A stretch of 55,660 bases of DNA from Acanthaster planci (taxonomy: Eukaryota > Echinodermata > Asteroidea > Valvatida > Acanthasteridae). Where the stretch lies: positions 632,329 through 687,988 of the forward strand of contig NW_019091370.1 of assembly GCF_001949145.1 (NCBI RefSeq), given 5' to 3'. The translations under genes and the position numbers were made by a program. This document shows, piece after piece, positions 33,301-41,100 of this stretch (position 1 is its first letter; each line of letters opens with the position of its first letter). The notes under the pieces were generated by a model. It was not told where the DNA came from and searched no databases. It saw only the letters and a list, made by a program, of their open reading frames with translations.

Positions 33301-36032
33301 GAAACCAACAGGGGTACTGAGCGAGATCATAGAGGTAAAAGTGTTCACTTCCGATACCTAGTTCCCTGGGTCAAATTCCACTCACATCTTCAGAGCAGTG
33401 CTGTTAAAAGGAGTACCGTGTTAGGTGTTTCAACCACTTAAACTCAAACTTCAACAATAGCCATATCCAGACATGTATGGCATGTCATGGTCAACAAATC
33501 TTCTATAAACCATGCACAATGCCTAATGTTCGACGATGTTGTAGAACTTGACGTACCACCAGCACACATGCCATGTACATTGTTCATGTGCATGTAAACT
33601 ACACAGAAACAGGTGGACGTGGGCAGACCTCCACGAGGTTATGGAGACAAATTCATTTGTTAGGCAAATTAGGACCTACATGTCGTTGTAGGGACATTTC
33701 TGTCCCTGTGATGCTTTCGGTCCCCACAAAATAGGTGAAATATCATGTGTTTAAAAGCCCTACATCTAACAAGTATTAGTGCACACATTTGTGCGTCTAT
33801 TTTGCACAAAAATCATTCTTTCTTCTGGTCATAATTTTCTATAAGCCATTTGTGAGTTAAATTTGAATAAAATCTGGTACACCAAGTTATCTGATTGCAC
33901 ATAAACATAACAATTTGAATTCCCCAGACCAAAGAGACTGTTGCTTTACCTCGTGATTTGGGGCAAACTTTTGCATAGCGACCACCATCTCTGGAATGGA
34001 CTGGTTCCTTTCTGCCCTTCTTATCCACTGAGAACAGTGTATTGTTGCAAGGCGTCTCTTGTGTAACTAAGCAAAGCTTGCCTGAATCACGAGGTATAGT
34101 AACAGTGGGCTTAGTATGGAGAATTCAAGTTGTTACGTTCACGTGAATTTAAAGAACTCAGTGCACCAGATTTGGGTCAAAGTTAACTTGCAAAAGGCTT
34201 ATTGGAAAGTTGTACAAGTGATCACAGACTGCGACATCACATTGAACTCAGCACTTCTGGAGAACGAGCTCAAGACAAGAACCATAACATGATCAATCCT
34301 GTGTTGAACAAAATTGGAAATCCCCCCGGGAAATCCAGCAGCATTAGGGAACCAAAACATCCAAAATGATTTCCTACTCTGATTTGACGGCTCATCTAAA
34401 CCGTGTTACCGATATTTGGTAAAAAAAACTCACAGAGTTCTATAAAGTACACATTATAGTTCAGGTAGCAATTCAGAATTGCAAGGTAATGTACATGTTT
34501 GCACTGGTCAATACTGAAGAACAGAACACTTTATAAAAGTTCACGTCTGGTGAGTTTTGAAATGTATTTCCAAAGTACTACTTTCAGTTTTTTGCAGTAA
34601 GCTATACAAAGCTGAAAAAATCCCTTTCTTTTCACACAGGATAGTAACAAAATAACACAGGATCATTTGCTGGAAAAGGAACTTCCTAGAAACCAAATAC
34701 GTGTGCATCACGGATACATACACACATGTACACGTATATACGTCACACAACTTGAGGCTGTAATTCCGGGGTATATAACCTAGGATTTCCCTCTGGCTTT
34801 TCCCTCTTCCAAACAAGGAGATACAGCAACTTTGCAACGATAACCTCTAATTGATTCAGCCATTTACAATGCACACATACCTTAAGAATGGCTGACACCT
34901 TATTTAAGACAGGCAACTATCGCTCAAATGGAATGAAGAATCAAAGATTGCTTTTTGGAGACACTTCAAATCCAAGACATGTCAACACTATGGCATTGTA
35001 TTACAGTGTATATCTTAGCAAATACCATTTATCAACTTGCCATTTTTCACAGCTGAATTTGGCTGATTTTTCAGACAAGAACCAATGAATTTGATCAATT
35101 TGATCATGTCATGTCTTGAAATTCCTCGATGAAAGAAGAGCAAGCCCTGGCCTTCCTAAGAGTCTCTATAATTGGTCTGAGAGTAAACAAGAACAAGTCT
35201 GGACACGCCCCTTCTTGTTTTATGGCACATCAAGTCTCTCAAAAGGTCCCTTAAGAACACACCAGTCGGGATCAAATCACCAAGGGTCAATCTAGAACTA
35301 AATCTATTTGGGGGGGAGGGCTTTGGGGGCACAAAAATTTGGAAATTTTTCATCTAACCTTTTATGGCCTTTCTGAGGGGTGAGGTTACATTTGGGGGCT
35401 TTTAACCAGCTTCGGGAAGAAAGGAAATGAAACTAATCAGTAACAAAAATCATCTTTCAATGTTTTCAGAAAAATAAATCTTTTGAATTTTTTTCTAGGG
35501 GAGGGGGGAGCATGGTTCCCACTGATCTCCAACCATCTACCCAAGTATCACTGTACATTATCTCACCAGAAACCCACTGCAGTACAGAACAGCTTCGAGC
35601 ATATGCATGCCACACAGCTCTACCCACACCTTTAGTACATAGTTCAATATTGAATAAAAGAAAGGTTTAGATTCATGACACGGGTGAACACACTGCAGGC
35701 TGGCTTCAAGTTCCAAACAACAACACTTTGCCAGTTGAAATGCGTCTTGACACAACTGAACATTCCAAATTAGTGGCTGCCTGTCAGGTAAAATTGGCAG
35801 AGCAAAAAATCTCCTTGGAGATAGACCTGTGTATAATGGGATGCAATTTAAAAAGCACAAGTTCACATACATATCATTGGTCAATGACCTCAAGGTTAGG
35901 GGAAAAAATCAAGCAATGCATGTAAGTCCATTTCTCAAGATAGGAAATAAAACTAGTTAAAGATGAAGAACAAACTCGACTGACCAGTTTCTTCTGGATA
36001 CGTTTTCTCTTGGGGCGTCTTGCTGCATTCAT
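142..36032 (-). CDS. JARID2: JARID2 orthologue, PRC2 cofactor (18 coding exons, 3' end off the window)
   Basis: JARID2 guides Polycomb repressive complex 2 (PRC2) to chromatin and stimulates it; it is nuclear and is a demethylase-like protein without activity. Joined coding exons (high to low coordinate): 36032-35985, 19360-18678, 16135-15939, 14398-14172, 14008-12824, 10950-10880, 9797-9716, 7845-7720, 7427-7356, 7233-7179, 6486-6335, 5846-5764, 4321-4286, 3414-3229, 2493-2379, 1397-1215, 898-765, 316-142. All phases agree, giving 1270 codons. Domain order: ubiquitin-interacting motif near residue 20, EED-binding lysine K252, SUZ12-contact motif TEDFLTFLCLRG near 300, AT-hook near 680, JmjN about 745-790, ARID about 795-895, JmjC about 995-1170, start of the C5HC2 zinc finger about 1258. 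Human JARID2 has 1246 residues, and about 100 residues should remain beyond the left edge. The start is chosen because MNAARRPKRKRIQKK matches the vertebrate N-terminus and an in-frame TGA lies just upstream. Confidence 0.95.
765..898 (-). CDS. JARID2: JARID2 coding exon 17
   Basis: Encodes IASELHQACEFSIEQLLSLL and a helix-rich tail. It aligns with human [20 protein letters not shown] after JmjC. Acceptor TTTCAG|ATTG; donor TTCAG|GTAAGC, phase 2. Confidence 0.9.
1215..1397 (-). CDS. JARID2: JARID2 coding exon 16 (JmjC core end)
   Basis: 61 codons. RLDQRSGEFLVTLPGACTSS then ISCGYNVAETIHYATPNWVE, the second half of the JmjC barrel. The third iron ligand, a His in KDM5 (FPRAYHSGFN), is Thr at the matching place (LPGACTSSIS). 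Acceptor CTCCTCAG|ATAC; donor TTCAGG|GTAAGT, phase 0. Confidence 0.95.
2379..2493 (-). CDS. JARID2: JARID2 coding exon 15 (JmjC)
   Basis: 38 codons, YCVPRVHQEKVVQAMQKLVP then KTPHCLHDKTFLCM. It matches human [20 protein letters not shown] and the LESNVMI segment. The Trp of the human WYC motif is His here, made at the splice join. Acceptor CCCATAG|CTAC; donor TGCATG|GTGAGC. Confidence 0.9.
3229..3414 (-). CDS. JARID2: JARID2 coding exon 14 (JmjC, first metal-site region)
   Basis: Residues 1007-1067. HNWNLNNVGNNHGNLLQVLP is followed by VGMLYSTETWNCDRHALPSI and EYLHTGAPRI. In active JmjC enzymes such as KDM5, the segment after the TxxW/CW position holds HxE iron ligands. Here it reads W-N-C-D, so both ligands are absent, as in vertebrate JARID2. 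Acceptor ACTGCAG|ACAT; donor GATACA|GTGAGT, phase 2. Confidence 0.94.
4286..4321 (-). CDS. JARID2: JARID2 coding exon 13 (36-bp microexon)
   Basis: Acceptor TTACTCTAG|TGGT; donor GCCAA|GTAAGT. Spliced between exons 12 and 14 it reads SGFPHRKTDPFAKH, matching human SGFPVGKSEPFSRH, the conserved start of JmjC. Without it the SGFP motif would be missing. Its phase (1 + 33 + 2 bases) means skipping it deletes 12 residues without a frameshift. Confidence 0.88.
5764..5846 (-). CDS. JARID2: JARID2 coding exon 12
   Basis: Encodes REYWKILEGGLSHISVQKAN then IDTAISG. It matches human [20 protein letters not shown] and VDT. Acceptor GACGCAG|CGTG; donor AGGAAG|GTAAGA, phase 2. It joins in phase only to the microexon or to exon 14. 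Confidence 0.9.
6335..6486 (-). CDS. JARID2: JARID2 coding exon 11 (before JmjC)
   Basis: Residues 917-966. GRGRSLNLTQFCKMANNFQT then DPSPAEVE aligns with human [20 protein letters not shown] and EPAPAEIE, just before JmjC. Acceptor ATTGCAG|GCAA; donor GTGGAG|GTGAGC, phase 0. Confidence 0.93.
7179..7233 (-). CDS. JARID2: JARID2 coding exon 10 (charged linker)
   Basis: 55 bp, EEKEKLCAEVETERRRQLG. It corresponds to the charged helix after ARID in human JARID2 (EEHRRLEKEVLMEKE). Acceptor TTTGGCTAG|GAAG; donor CAATTAG|GTGAGT, phase 1. The human linker that follows is much longer, so this protein is contracted here. Confidence 0.88.
7356..7427 (-). CDS. JARID2: JARID2 coding exon 9 (ARID end)
   Basis: 24 codons: IQGRIGKLDSIYCKYLLSYD then TLTK. 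It matches the human LQEAYCQYLLSYDSLS helix at the end of ARID. Acceptor TTTTTGCAG|ATCC; donor ACCAAG|GTATGT; phase 0 at both ends. Confidence 0.92.
7720..7845 (-). CDS. JARID2: JARID2 coding exon 8 (ARID core)
   Basis: 42 codons, residues 832-873. [20 protein letters not shown] then KKRWNKVADLLKIPKM aligns with human [20 protein letters not shown] and KKWNKLADMLRIP, the ARID DNA-binding core. Acceptor TTTGTCCAAG|ATTG; donor AAGATG|GTGAGT. Confidence 0.95.
9716..9797 (-). CDS. JARID2: JARID2 coding exon 7 (ARID)
   Basis: Encodes WGSNVQQLACIKKHLAAQEN then DITNPPQ, aligned with human WGPNVQRLACIKKHLKSQG. Acceptor GATACAG|GTGG; donor CCGCAG|GTAATG, phase 0. Confidence 0.93.
10880..10950 (-). 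CDS. JARID2: JARID2 coding exon 6 (JmjN end, ARID start)
   Basis: 71 bp. Encodes PECKLKDDMRLSPQIQRIHR then LHH, matching human [20 protein letters not shown]. Acceptor TTCTTCAG|CCGG; donor CCACAG|GTATGC, phase 2. It closes JmjN and starts the ARID helices. Confidence 0.93.
11915..11941. repeat. (ATTC)n microsatellite
   Basis: About six and a half copies of CATT in the intron between JARID2 exons 5 and 6. Confidence 0.9.
12824..14008 (-). CDS. JARID2: JARID2 coding exon 5 (AT-hook, JmjN)
   Basis: The largest exon, residues 386-780 (395 codons). Most of it is a basic, Pro/Ser-rich linker with several KRK/RRK clusters. An AT-hook-like core RGRGRPPGSKNK lies at about 13088-13128. The end, EEWRDPIAYISSISAQVAP then GMCKVVPPQGWM, is the JmjN domain and aligns with human KEFHDPLIYIESVRAQV. 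Acceptor TTTTCAG|GCAATA; donor GGATG|GTAAGT, phase 0. Longer frames on the opposite strand here are shadows of its biased codon use. Confidence 0.95.
14172..14398 (-). CDS. JARID2: JARID2 coding exon 4
   Basis: Residues 311-385. It begins TPALPPHLDFFEVAKKHEAQ, which completes the LRG(T/S)PALP motif of JARID2. The rest is a charged linker that I cannot assign to a domain. Acceptor TTGTTCAG|GCACC; donor AAGAAG|GTATGA, phase 0. Confidence 0.9.
15939..16135 (-). CDS. JARID2: JARID2 coding exon 3 (EED- and SUZ12-binding region)
   Basis: Residues 245-309. It begins ARLRAQRKFAESLPCSPS, matching the human RLQAQRKFAQS segment in which K116 is methylated by PRC2 and then bound by EED; here the lysine is K252. 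It ends QTEDFLTFLCLRG, the conserved motif that contacts SUZ12 in the human complex. A Ser/Asn/Gly linker lies between the two. Acceptor TCTCCCAG|AGCC; donor CCGAG|GTAAAG, phase 1. Confidence 0.92.
17633..17680. repeat. 16-bp tandem repeat, three copies
   Basis: AACCAGGACGCTGGGT twice exactly and once diverged (AACCAGGATGGTGGGC). It lies in the intron between JARID2 exons 2 and 3. Confidence 0.85.
18678..19360 (-). CDS. JARID2: JARID2 coding exon 2 (ubiquitin-interacting motif, low-complexity region)
   Basis: Encodes residues 17-243 plus part of codon 244. It opens EYNEGMLWQEERDLCRALYA, aligned with the human segment that binds ubiquitinated H2A. The EERDLCRALYASI stretch fits the ubiquitin-interacting motif pattern of acidic residues, then Ala, then Ser. 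An acidic Ser-rich part, a QKPLPC tandem repeat (19020-19086) and a Gln/Arg/His-rich tract follow. Acceptor CACTCTAG|GAG; donor AAAAA|GTAGGT, phase 2. Reading past the donor meets TAG at once, so the splice is needed. Confidence 0.9.
19020..19086 (-). repeat. 18-bp coding repeat in JARID2 exon 2
   Basis: Nearly identical 18-bp units at 19051-19068 and 19069-19086 plus partial units before them. In the JARID2 frame they encode QKPLPC repeated about three times and then a diverged PPETTTM. The unit is a multiple of three, so copy changes keep the frame. Confidence 0.85.
20660..20743. repeat. 21-bp minisatellite, four copies
   Basis: Four head-to-tail copies of CCACTGATGTACATGTATGTG with one or two changes each, starting at 20660, 20681, 20702 and 20723. 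The TGTACATG core equals the palindrome that is scattered through this intron. Confidence 0.9.
25929..25974. repeat. (TTTG)n microsatellite
   Basis: Two runs of GTTTGTTTGTTTG interrupted by GATGG, in JARID2 intron 1. Confidence 0.9.
29341..29492. repeat. GC-rich minisatellite, five copies of about 31 bp
   Basis: Five diverged units starting GGGACAG(A/G)(A/G)(G/A)TCCCCAGGGAG. Unit starts are near 29341, 29372, 29404, 29435 and 29471. Each unit has its own small palindrome, GGGG(A/T)CCCC. It lies in JARID2 intron 1. Confidence 0.85.
33844..34199. mobile_element. Foldback (MITE-like) element, family A, copy 1
   Basis: 356 bp inside JARID2 intron 1. Ends are AGCC...GGCT with TA on both sides (33842-33843 and 34200-34201). 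Inverted arms of about 130-140 bp include GTGAGTTAAATTTGAATAAA on the left and its near complement on the right, and TACCTCGTGATT against AATCACGAGGTA. The TA flanks suggest movement by a Tc1/mariner-type transposase. The same sequence recurs at 55217-55567, which confirms the ends. An open frame on the minus strand (start MDKKGRKEPVHS) is shared but recognised as nothing. Confidence 0.85.
35985..36032 (-). CDS. JARID2: JARID2 coding exon 1 (start codon)
   Basis: Encodes residues 1-16, MNAARRPKRKRIQKKL. This matches the basic RPKRNIIQKK start of vertebrate JARID2. The ATG is at 36032-36030, with an in-frame TGA 24 bases upstream. The donor is CTG|GTCAGT, phase 0, which fits the next exon. It is far too short to stand out as an open frame and was found by looking for the missing N-terminus. 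The 5' limit of the exon (untranslated part) is not clear. Confidence 0.8.
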
Positions 36033-37673
36033 TATTCCTTCACAGATCACTGTTCACTCTGTTGTACCCAATCCAACATCACAGTATCACTGGCAATAGA
36101 GGACAAAAACAGTACCACCTGTTGTCAGTTGGGCAGTTCAAGCCGTGTGAGACTTTGATGAATACACCGCTCTCCATTATCACTTTCAACACATCATGCT
36201 CTATGAAAGCCACTTCAGGACCGTGGTTGATCATTGCCCATTCCGCCAATCACAGTGCTTTCAACATTTTGCATTCCCAAAGAACACACGTTACGTTACA
36301 GTTTCATGTTCTGATTCCCTCTGTCCTACTTTTCATATGAAAGTCATGTGCAAGAGGGAAAGTGGTTCGACAAATTAGTTAAATGTCATTAGTATATTTA
36401 GCAGCAGTCATCTAAATGCCAGTCTTCCCTTCAATTAGCTATCAGTAATAATCTGATAACATACTATGTACTGTGAACGTTATTTTTAGTGCAGCGTTAA
36501 CAGTGAAGTACACTTGAACTGCACAATAAGGTCACTGAACAAAATTTAACCATGTTAAAACTGTAAGAAACTGAGGGAACTTTCTGGGAATGTCAATGAT
36601 TATCATGGTAATCCTTATTGCATCTTGTAAAACATTGTCGCCTTCTCAGTCTTACTAATAACAATGATTATATTTTGAAACAATTTCAATGTAAATACTA
36701 AGCATTCCCTGAAATGAAAAAAAAAGGACATTCACTTGTACTATGTGTACATCCTTCGCTCTTTGCATTTATAAGAGAGATTTTATGGAGGTACATTTTG
36801 ACATAAAATGGTCCCTTCTACAAATGGCCCAAATTTATTAGCTTAATTCCCCACTTTTCTTTTCAGTCCTTCCGTCAAATAAAGTGTTGATTCTGTTAAG
36901 TGAAGGTTAAATTACACTCACTAACATTGAGAAAACAGTGAAAATTTTTTAAATTGAAAATTTCAAATGAATTAGAAGTTTCAACACTCAAAAACTGCTA
37001 ATTTAGTATCACAGCCATGGTTTTACTGATGATTTGAAGAATCCAAATTTAAATAGCGACAATTTCAAAAATTTACTGTACAAAACATCGCCTGTGATTC
37101 ACTTATTTGCCAATGTATAAACTCAACAAAATTACAGAAATATTTTTCCGAGATACAAGCTCTGCATATAATTTGTTGCTTTGTTGGTTCTTTTCAGATT
37201 TTCTTTATTTTGGGTTAATAAGGCTTTCAAAATGCAAAATATGGTAACAGGGCCTAAACACGCTAAAGGGGAAAAGTTTTAATGGTACTGTGCAGCATTA
37301 CGTTTTCTTTTTTTCTTTGACCATGGAAAATATCATGTCCAATTAACGCTATTTAGACTTTCAGTCATGTTATTAATCGAACACGGCATCACCATGGTTC
37401 CTTCTGAACTAAATTTTAAACATAAGTGTTTGGAAGGAACCTGCCCACAGACGTACAACTCGAGTTATACACCACAACCGCACCGACAACTGATTTGCGG
37501 TTACCAATCAATCCCCGTCGCCCGGCGGCTGCTAACCATGTCATTAAAGCGTACGTAGGCCGTACCGATCAGAAGGCACATACTGCCCATCGCTGTATCC
37601 GCTGTACTGGACTCAACGCGTAAAACGACCCAACAAAACTGGGAGCTTTAAAAATGGACGGCAAACAACTCAC
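36033..37673. other. JARID2 5' untranslated/intronic region
   Basis: Between the JARID2 start codon and the putative non-coding exon. AT-rich up to about 37350, then GC-richer. No coding exon seen. Small plus-strand frames near 36020-36378 and 37367-37623 have no recognisable match. Confidence 0.6.
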
Positions 37674-37990
37674 CTCTAGCAAAAGATCAAATTAAAAGCT
37701 GGTTTTACCGCATGCACGCGAGCCGGTATATTCCAGACGACCTCGGCAAATAATCCAACTCCTTGGCTGCGGTCATACTTGCGTGGTTTGGGATACTGTG
37801 CCGCTGAAAAAGAGAAAATCTACAACAAAGAACTCCCCGCGGACGCCATCTTCCACATGTGCCGATTCGATTTTTTTTCCGCGGACCACAAAATGCAACA
37901 GCGCCCTCAATGACAAGATGGCGGCTCGCAGGAGAGGTCGTGTTGTGGTTTTTGGTGTGGTTCTGGCGGTTGTTTTGTTCCCTTTCGTGG
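37480..37990. promoter_or_regulatory. Putative bidirectional JARID2/PIGT promoter
   Basis: This block is richer in G+C and CpG than its surroundings and separates two divergent genes. It has two YY1-like sites: AAGATGGCGGC at 37915-37925, which contains the PIGT start codon, and the reverse-strand match GACGCCATCTT at about 37844-37854. No TATA box is evident. YY1 sites near a start codon are typical of TATA-less housekeeping promoters. Shared promoter use is inferred from the head-to-head layout. Confidence 0.5.
37674..37900 (-). other. Putative JARID2 5' untranslated exon
   Basis: A strong donor, AGAG|GTGAGT, lies at 37674/37673 on the minus strand, inside the GC-richer block upstream of PIGT. 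This is the expected place for a non-coding first exon transcribed away from PIGT and spliced to the exon holding the ATG at 36032. The upper limit (start of transcription) is a guess. No acceptor just above 36032 is convincing, which weakens the call. Confidence 0.35.
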
Positions 37991-38116
37991 GTGCACTGGG
38001 TGAAGATAGCTTTTGGGAGGAGTTGTTCTTCAAGCCTTTACAGAGTGGACACGTTTACTCACACTTCCAGTTCACTACAAGCTGGAATGTGAGCCTCACA
38101 AATGAAATGAATGAAA
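37918..38116 (+). CDS. PIGT: PIGT exon 1 (signal peptide)
   Basis: Residues 1-66. Signal peptide, then [20 protein letters not shown], matching human [20 protein letters not shown]. Donor GAAA|GTATGT, phase 1. The open frame runs on to 38133, but that part is intron. Confidence 0.95.
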
Positions 38117-41100
38117 GTATGTACTCTGCCTAGTATGAAGATTCATTGCAGTAACATGAGTAGGCCTATGGAAACGAGGCCTCTGCATGTTTGAGCTTAT
38201 CTATCATGTCTATTGCACGATACAATTTGCATGATGGGGATGTGACCCGACCCATACCAATAGCTTTGGCACGTGAAAGCATGTGAAGTGACGGCATAGG
38301 CCTCGTGCTTTGCTGGACAGATGTGGTCGAAAGATAAAATATGTTACTTTACCCATTGTAAGGATGACCAGTCCCAACAGTACTCAGTAGTTGGGTGGTC
38401 AAAACTTCCAGAACTGTAAGTTTTTGCAAAACCTTACATTTTTAACAGTTCTGGAAGTATACACTGTGTATAACGTCAATGACGGTGTAGTTGCCAGGGC
38501 CCTAATTTCGCCACCTGTCAAGTCTGATTGGTTTTCACAGTAGGGCCTCAGTGGTGAAATAAGGAACCTGGCGACTATACCGTCACGGACATAAGTGCTT
38601 CAGTTAGCGTTAGTCCCGCCTTACCATAGCATACAGAAATTTGTCAACTGTCGTTTGAATATACATTGAAATATAGAACATACCAATTGAGAACACTGCT
38701 GATCTTGGTGAAATATCAATACTTCAAAACATAAAAATTGCTATGGTAGCAGGTGTTGGCCTGGTAGCAGTAAGTGACATAGATCACTTGTAGTGTATTG
38801 AGACATTTTTTTCTCTGGTAAAGTGCATACCATGATGCCAATTTGATCCTGTGGGGTTGCTAGTGCATTTTGCTTTTGGAAAATTGAATGCATTAAGTTT
38901 GTGTGTTGTATTATTATTTCAAATTCAGATTCAGACAACCAGTCTATTTTACGATCCAACAACTTGAACTCTTCTTAGTAAAACTGATGATTTATGTTTC
39001 TCATCCAATGGCAGTGTCCCACTACAACCTGTTTCCAAAGGCTCTTGGTCAAGTTATCACCAGGTACTCTGTTCAGGAACTTCATATCTCCTTGACACAA
39101 GGCCAGTGGAGGTCCGAGAATTGGGGGTATCCAATCACATCAGCACCCTCAGGGGCACAGCTGTGGGTGTGGTTCAAGCCGTCCACGCCAAGGTTAGTAA
39201 GCACAATATGGGATTCTCAGGGAAAATCTCCTCTGCAACAGTCGGGTTTTAACCAGTGTATTTTGAAATGGGATGGTCCCATTTGCCTTGAAGTAAAAAA
39301 CAAGGTGTCCAAGTAGCTGAAGTTTAAAATTACGTGGATTTCTGTCACCAAAATGGCCTGTGGGATGTGCAAGAGATGCCCAGATACCCCTCTGCCTGAA
39401 ACATTGTTCCGTAGTGGTGTATCAGAAGTTGGTTTCAGAGTTAAGGCAAATTTTGCCTCAAATCATGGCTAGATTTTAGAGGTGAACGACTCTCACAGTG
39501 TTAATAGATTGCCATGTGTAACTGCAAGCAGTTAATCCTGTGCTCCTTTTGAAACTTATCTTTTGAAAGGCAACCTTGGTAAAGTAACTCAGTGAATTTG
39601 AAAATAAGACTAGTGGTAATGATTCTATATAGTAAAGATCTTTGCTAAATGGTAACGTGAGAAAGAAAAGATTTGTTTTGGAACCTTTCCCCACCTAAGA
39701 AAAAAAATGGTGAAAAGTACGCTCACACCCAGTGAACCAAGATGTATGTTGAATTGTTGAAATTCAACCAGTAGGGAGAAACATGATGTGTTCTCTAAGA
39801 GGTACACTAACGTACGTTTCATCCCAAATTTCAATTTATTCATCAGAGTACACAGGTAATAATTTGCCAGGAAATTTTATTTCACTCATTCACTGATACC
39901 TCAAGTTGGAAAAGAATAAGTTAACTTTGCTTTCAGTTTCAATGTGGCTGACTCAAGAACAAGATTCACTGTTTTCTTCGTAAACCTTCCTGTTCTCTGG
40001 TTCTGAATTGCTAGCGTTGACGAGTCATGGAAGGGGCTGATCAATGCCCTCTCAGGCCTGTTCTGTGCCTCTCTCAACTTCATTGATGATACCAACTCTG
40101 CTAAGCCTAGGGTATCCTTCAAGCCAAGTGGACTTGCCTCAGGTAGGGATTAAAGCATCCCTTACACCCCACTTCCCTCCCCACCAGCCTGCATCTTGAT
40201 CTGGTTCTTCATTTACAGAAATCCTTCATGGGTTTCTTGAAGGAAGGAGGGAACAAACTGAGTGGTATCTCTCCCCCTTCCCCCCCCCTCCTCTGCTGTC
40301 AACTGAGTATGGTTATTTTTTTACTATTAAATAGAAGAATTGTGCTGATGCTCAGACAGAACTTCGCCTGCATGCTCAGCATTAAGTGCGATGCCCAGAA
40401 TGGGCAACAAAGAACCACTTTGTCTACTGTCGCCAAGCGTCTCAAAACCTCCCATTGGTCGAATTGGTATTACATAATCATGAAAAAATGGCAACATGTT
40501 CCTCTGCTTGTGTGCAAGAAGACATTTGTAGAAGAATTTGTACTGCATTAATAGCATTTGGTTGACTAGAAAATTGAATTAAATCAAGATATTTATTTCA
40601 TTGACAATGAGCAATTACCTTTGCACGTACTTGTGTTTTTTTTTCATTCAAAGAATCTTTTGCTAAGAATGCAGCCAACTTACGCTTTGCCTCCTTGCCG
40701 AGAGAAAATGTCTGCACTGAGAACTTAACACCATGGAAAAAGCTTCTTCCATGTGATTCTAAGGTAAATGACAGACCAGTAACAAGATGCGTTTAATGAC
40801 AAAATTAACATGTGACATTTTGACATTGTCAGCCAAACATTTGTGAATGGTCACTGTGTAAAGTTAGCTTCAAAGAAGCATGCTACAGTAGTCAATAAGT
40901 TGACGTAAGAAAGACCAAACTCACTCATTTCCTTATGTATGAATTTGACACGTTGAAAATGTTTTTGATTGCTCTTTAGTGTCATTCCAAGGATTTTTTT
41001 CATTTTCATGAGAATAAACTGATAAGATTTTTGCATATAATTTACTAATTGAAACAAAATTATATGAAAGAAATTTCTGTTTCATTTACATAGAATAAGT

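Larger units (their letters stand above)
19361..35984 (-). other. JARID2 first coding intron (16.6 kb)
   Basis: Long AT-rich intron with no convincing coding exon on either strand. It holds the 21-bp minisatellite (20660), the (TTTG)n (25929), the GC-rich minisatellite (29341), foldback element A (33844), G-rich patches near 22475-22600 and 24400-24440, and many TACATGTA and ACCGGT palindromes. Long first introns of developmental chromatin regulators often carry enhancers, but no specific one can be named from this sequence alone. Confidence 0.8.
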
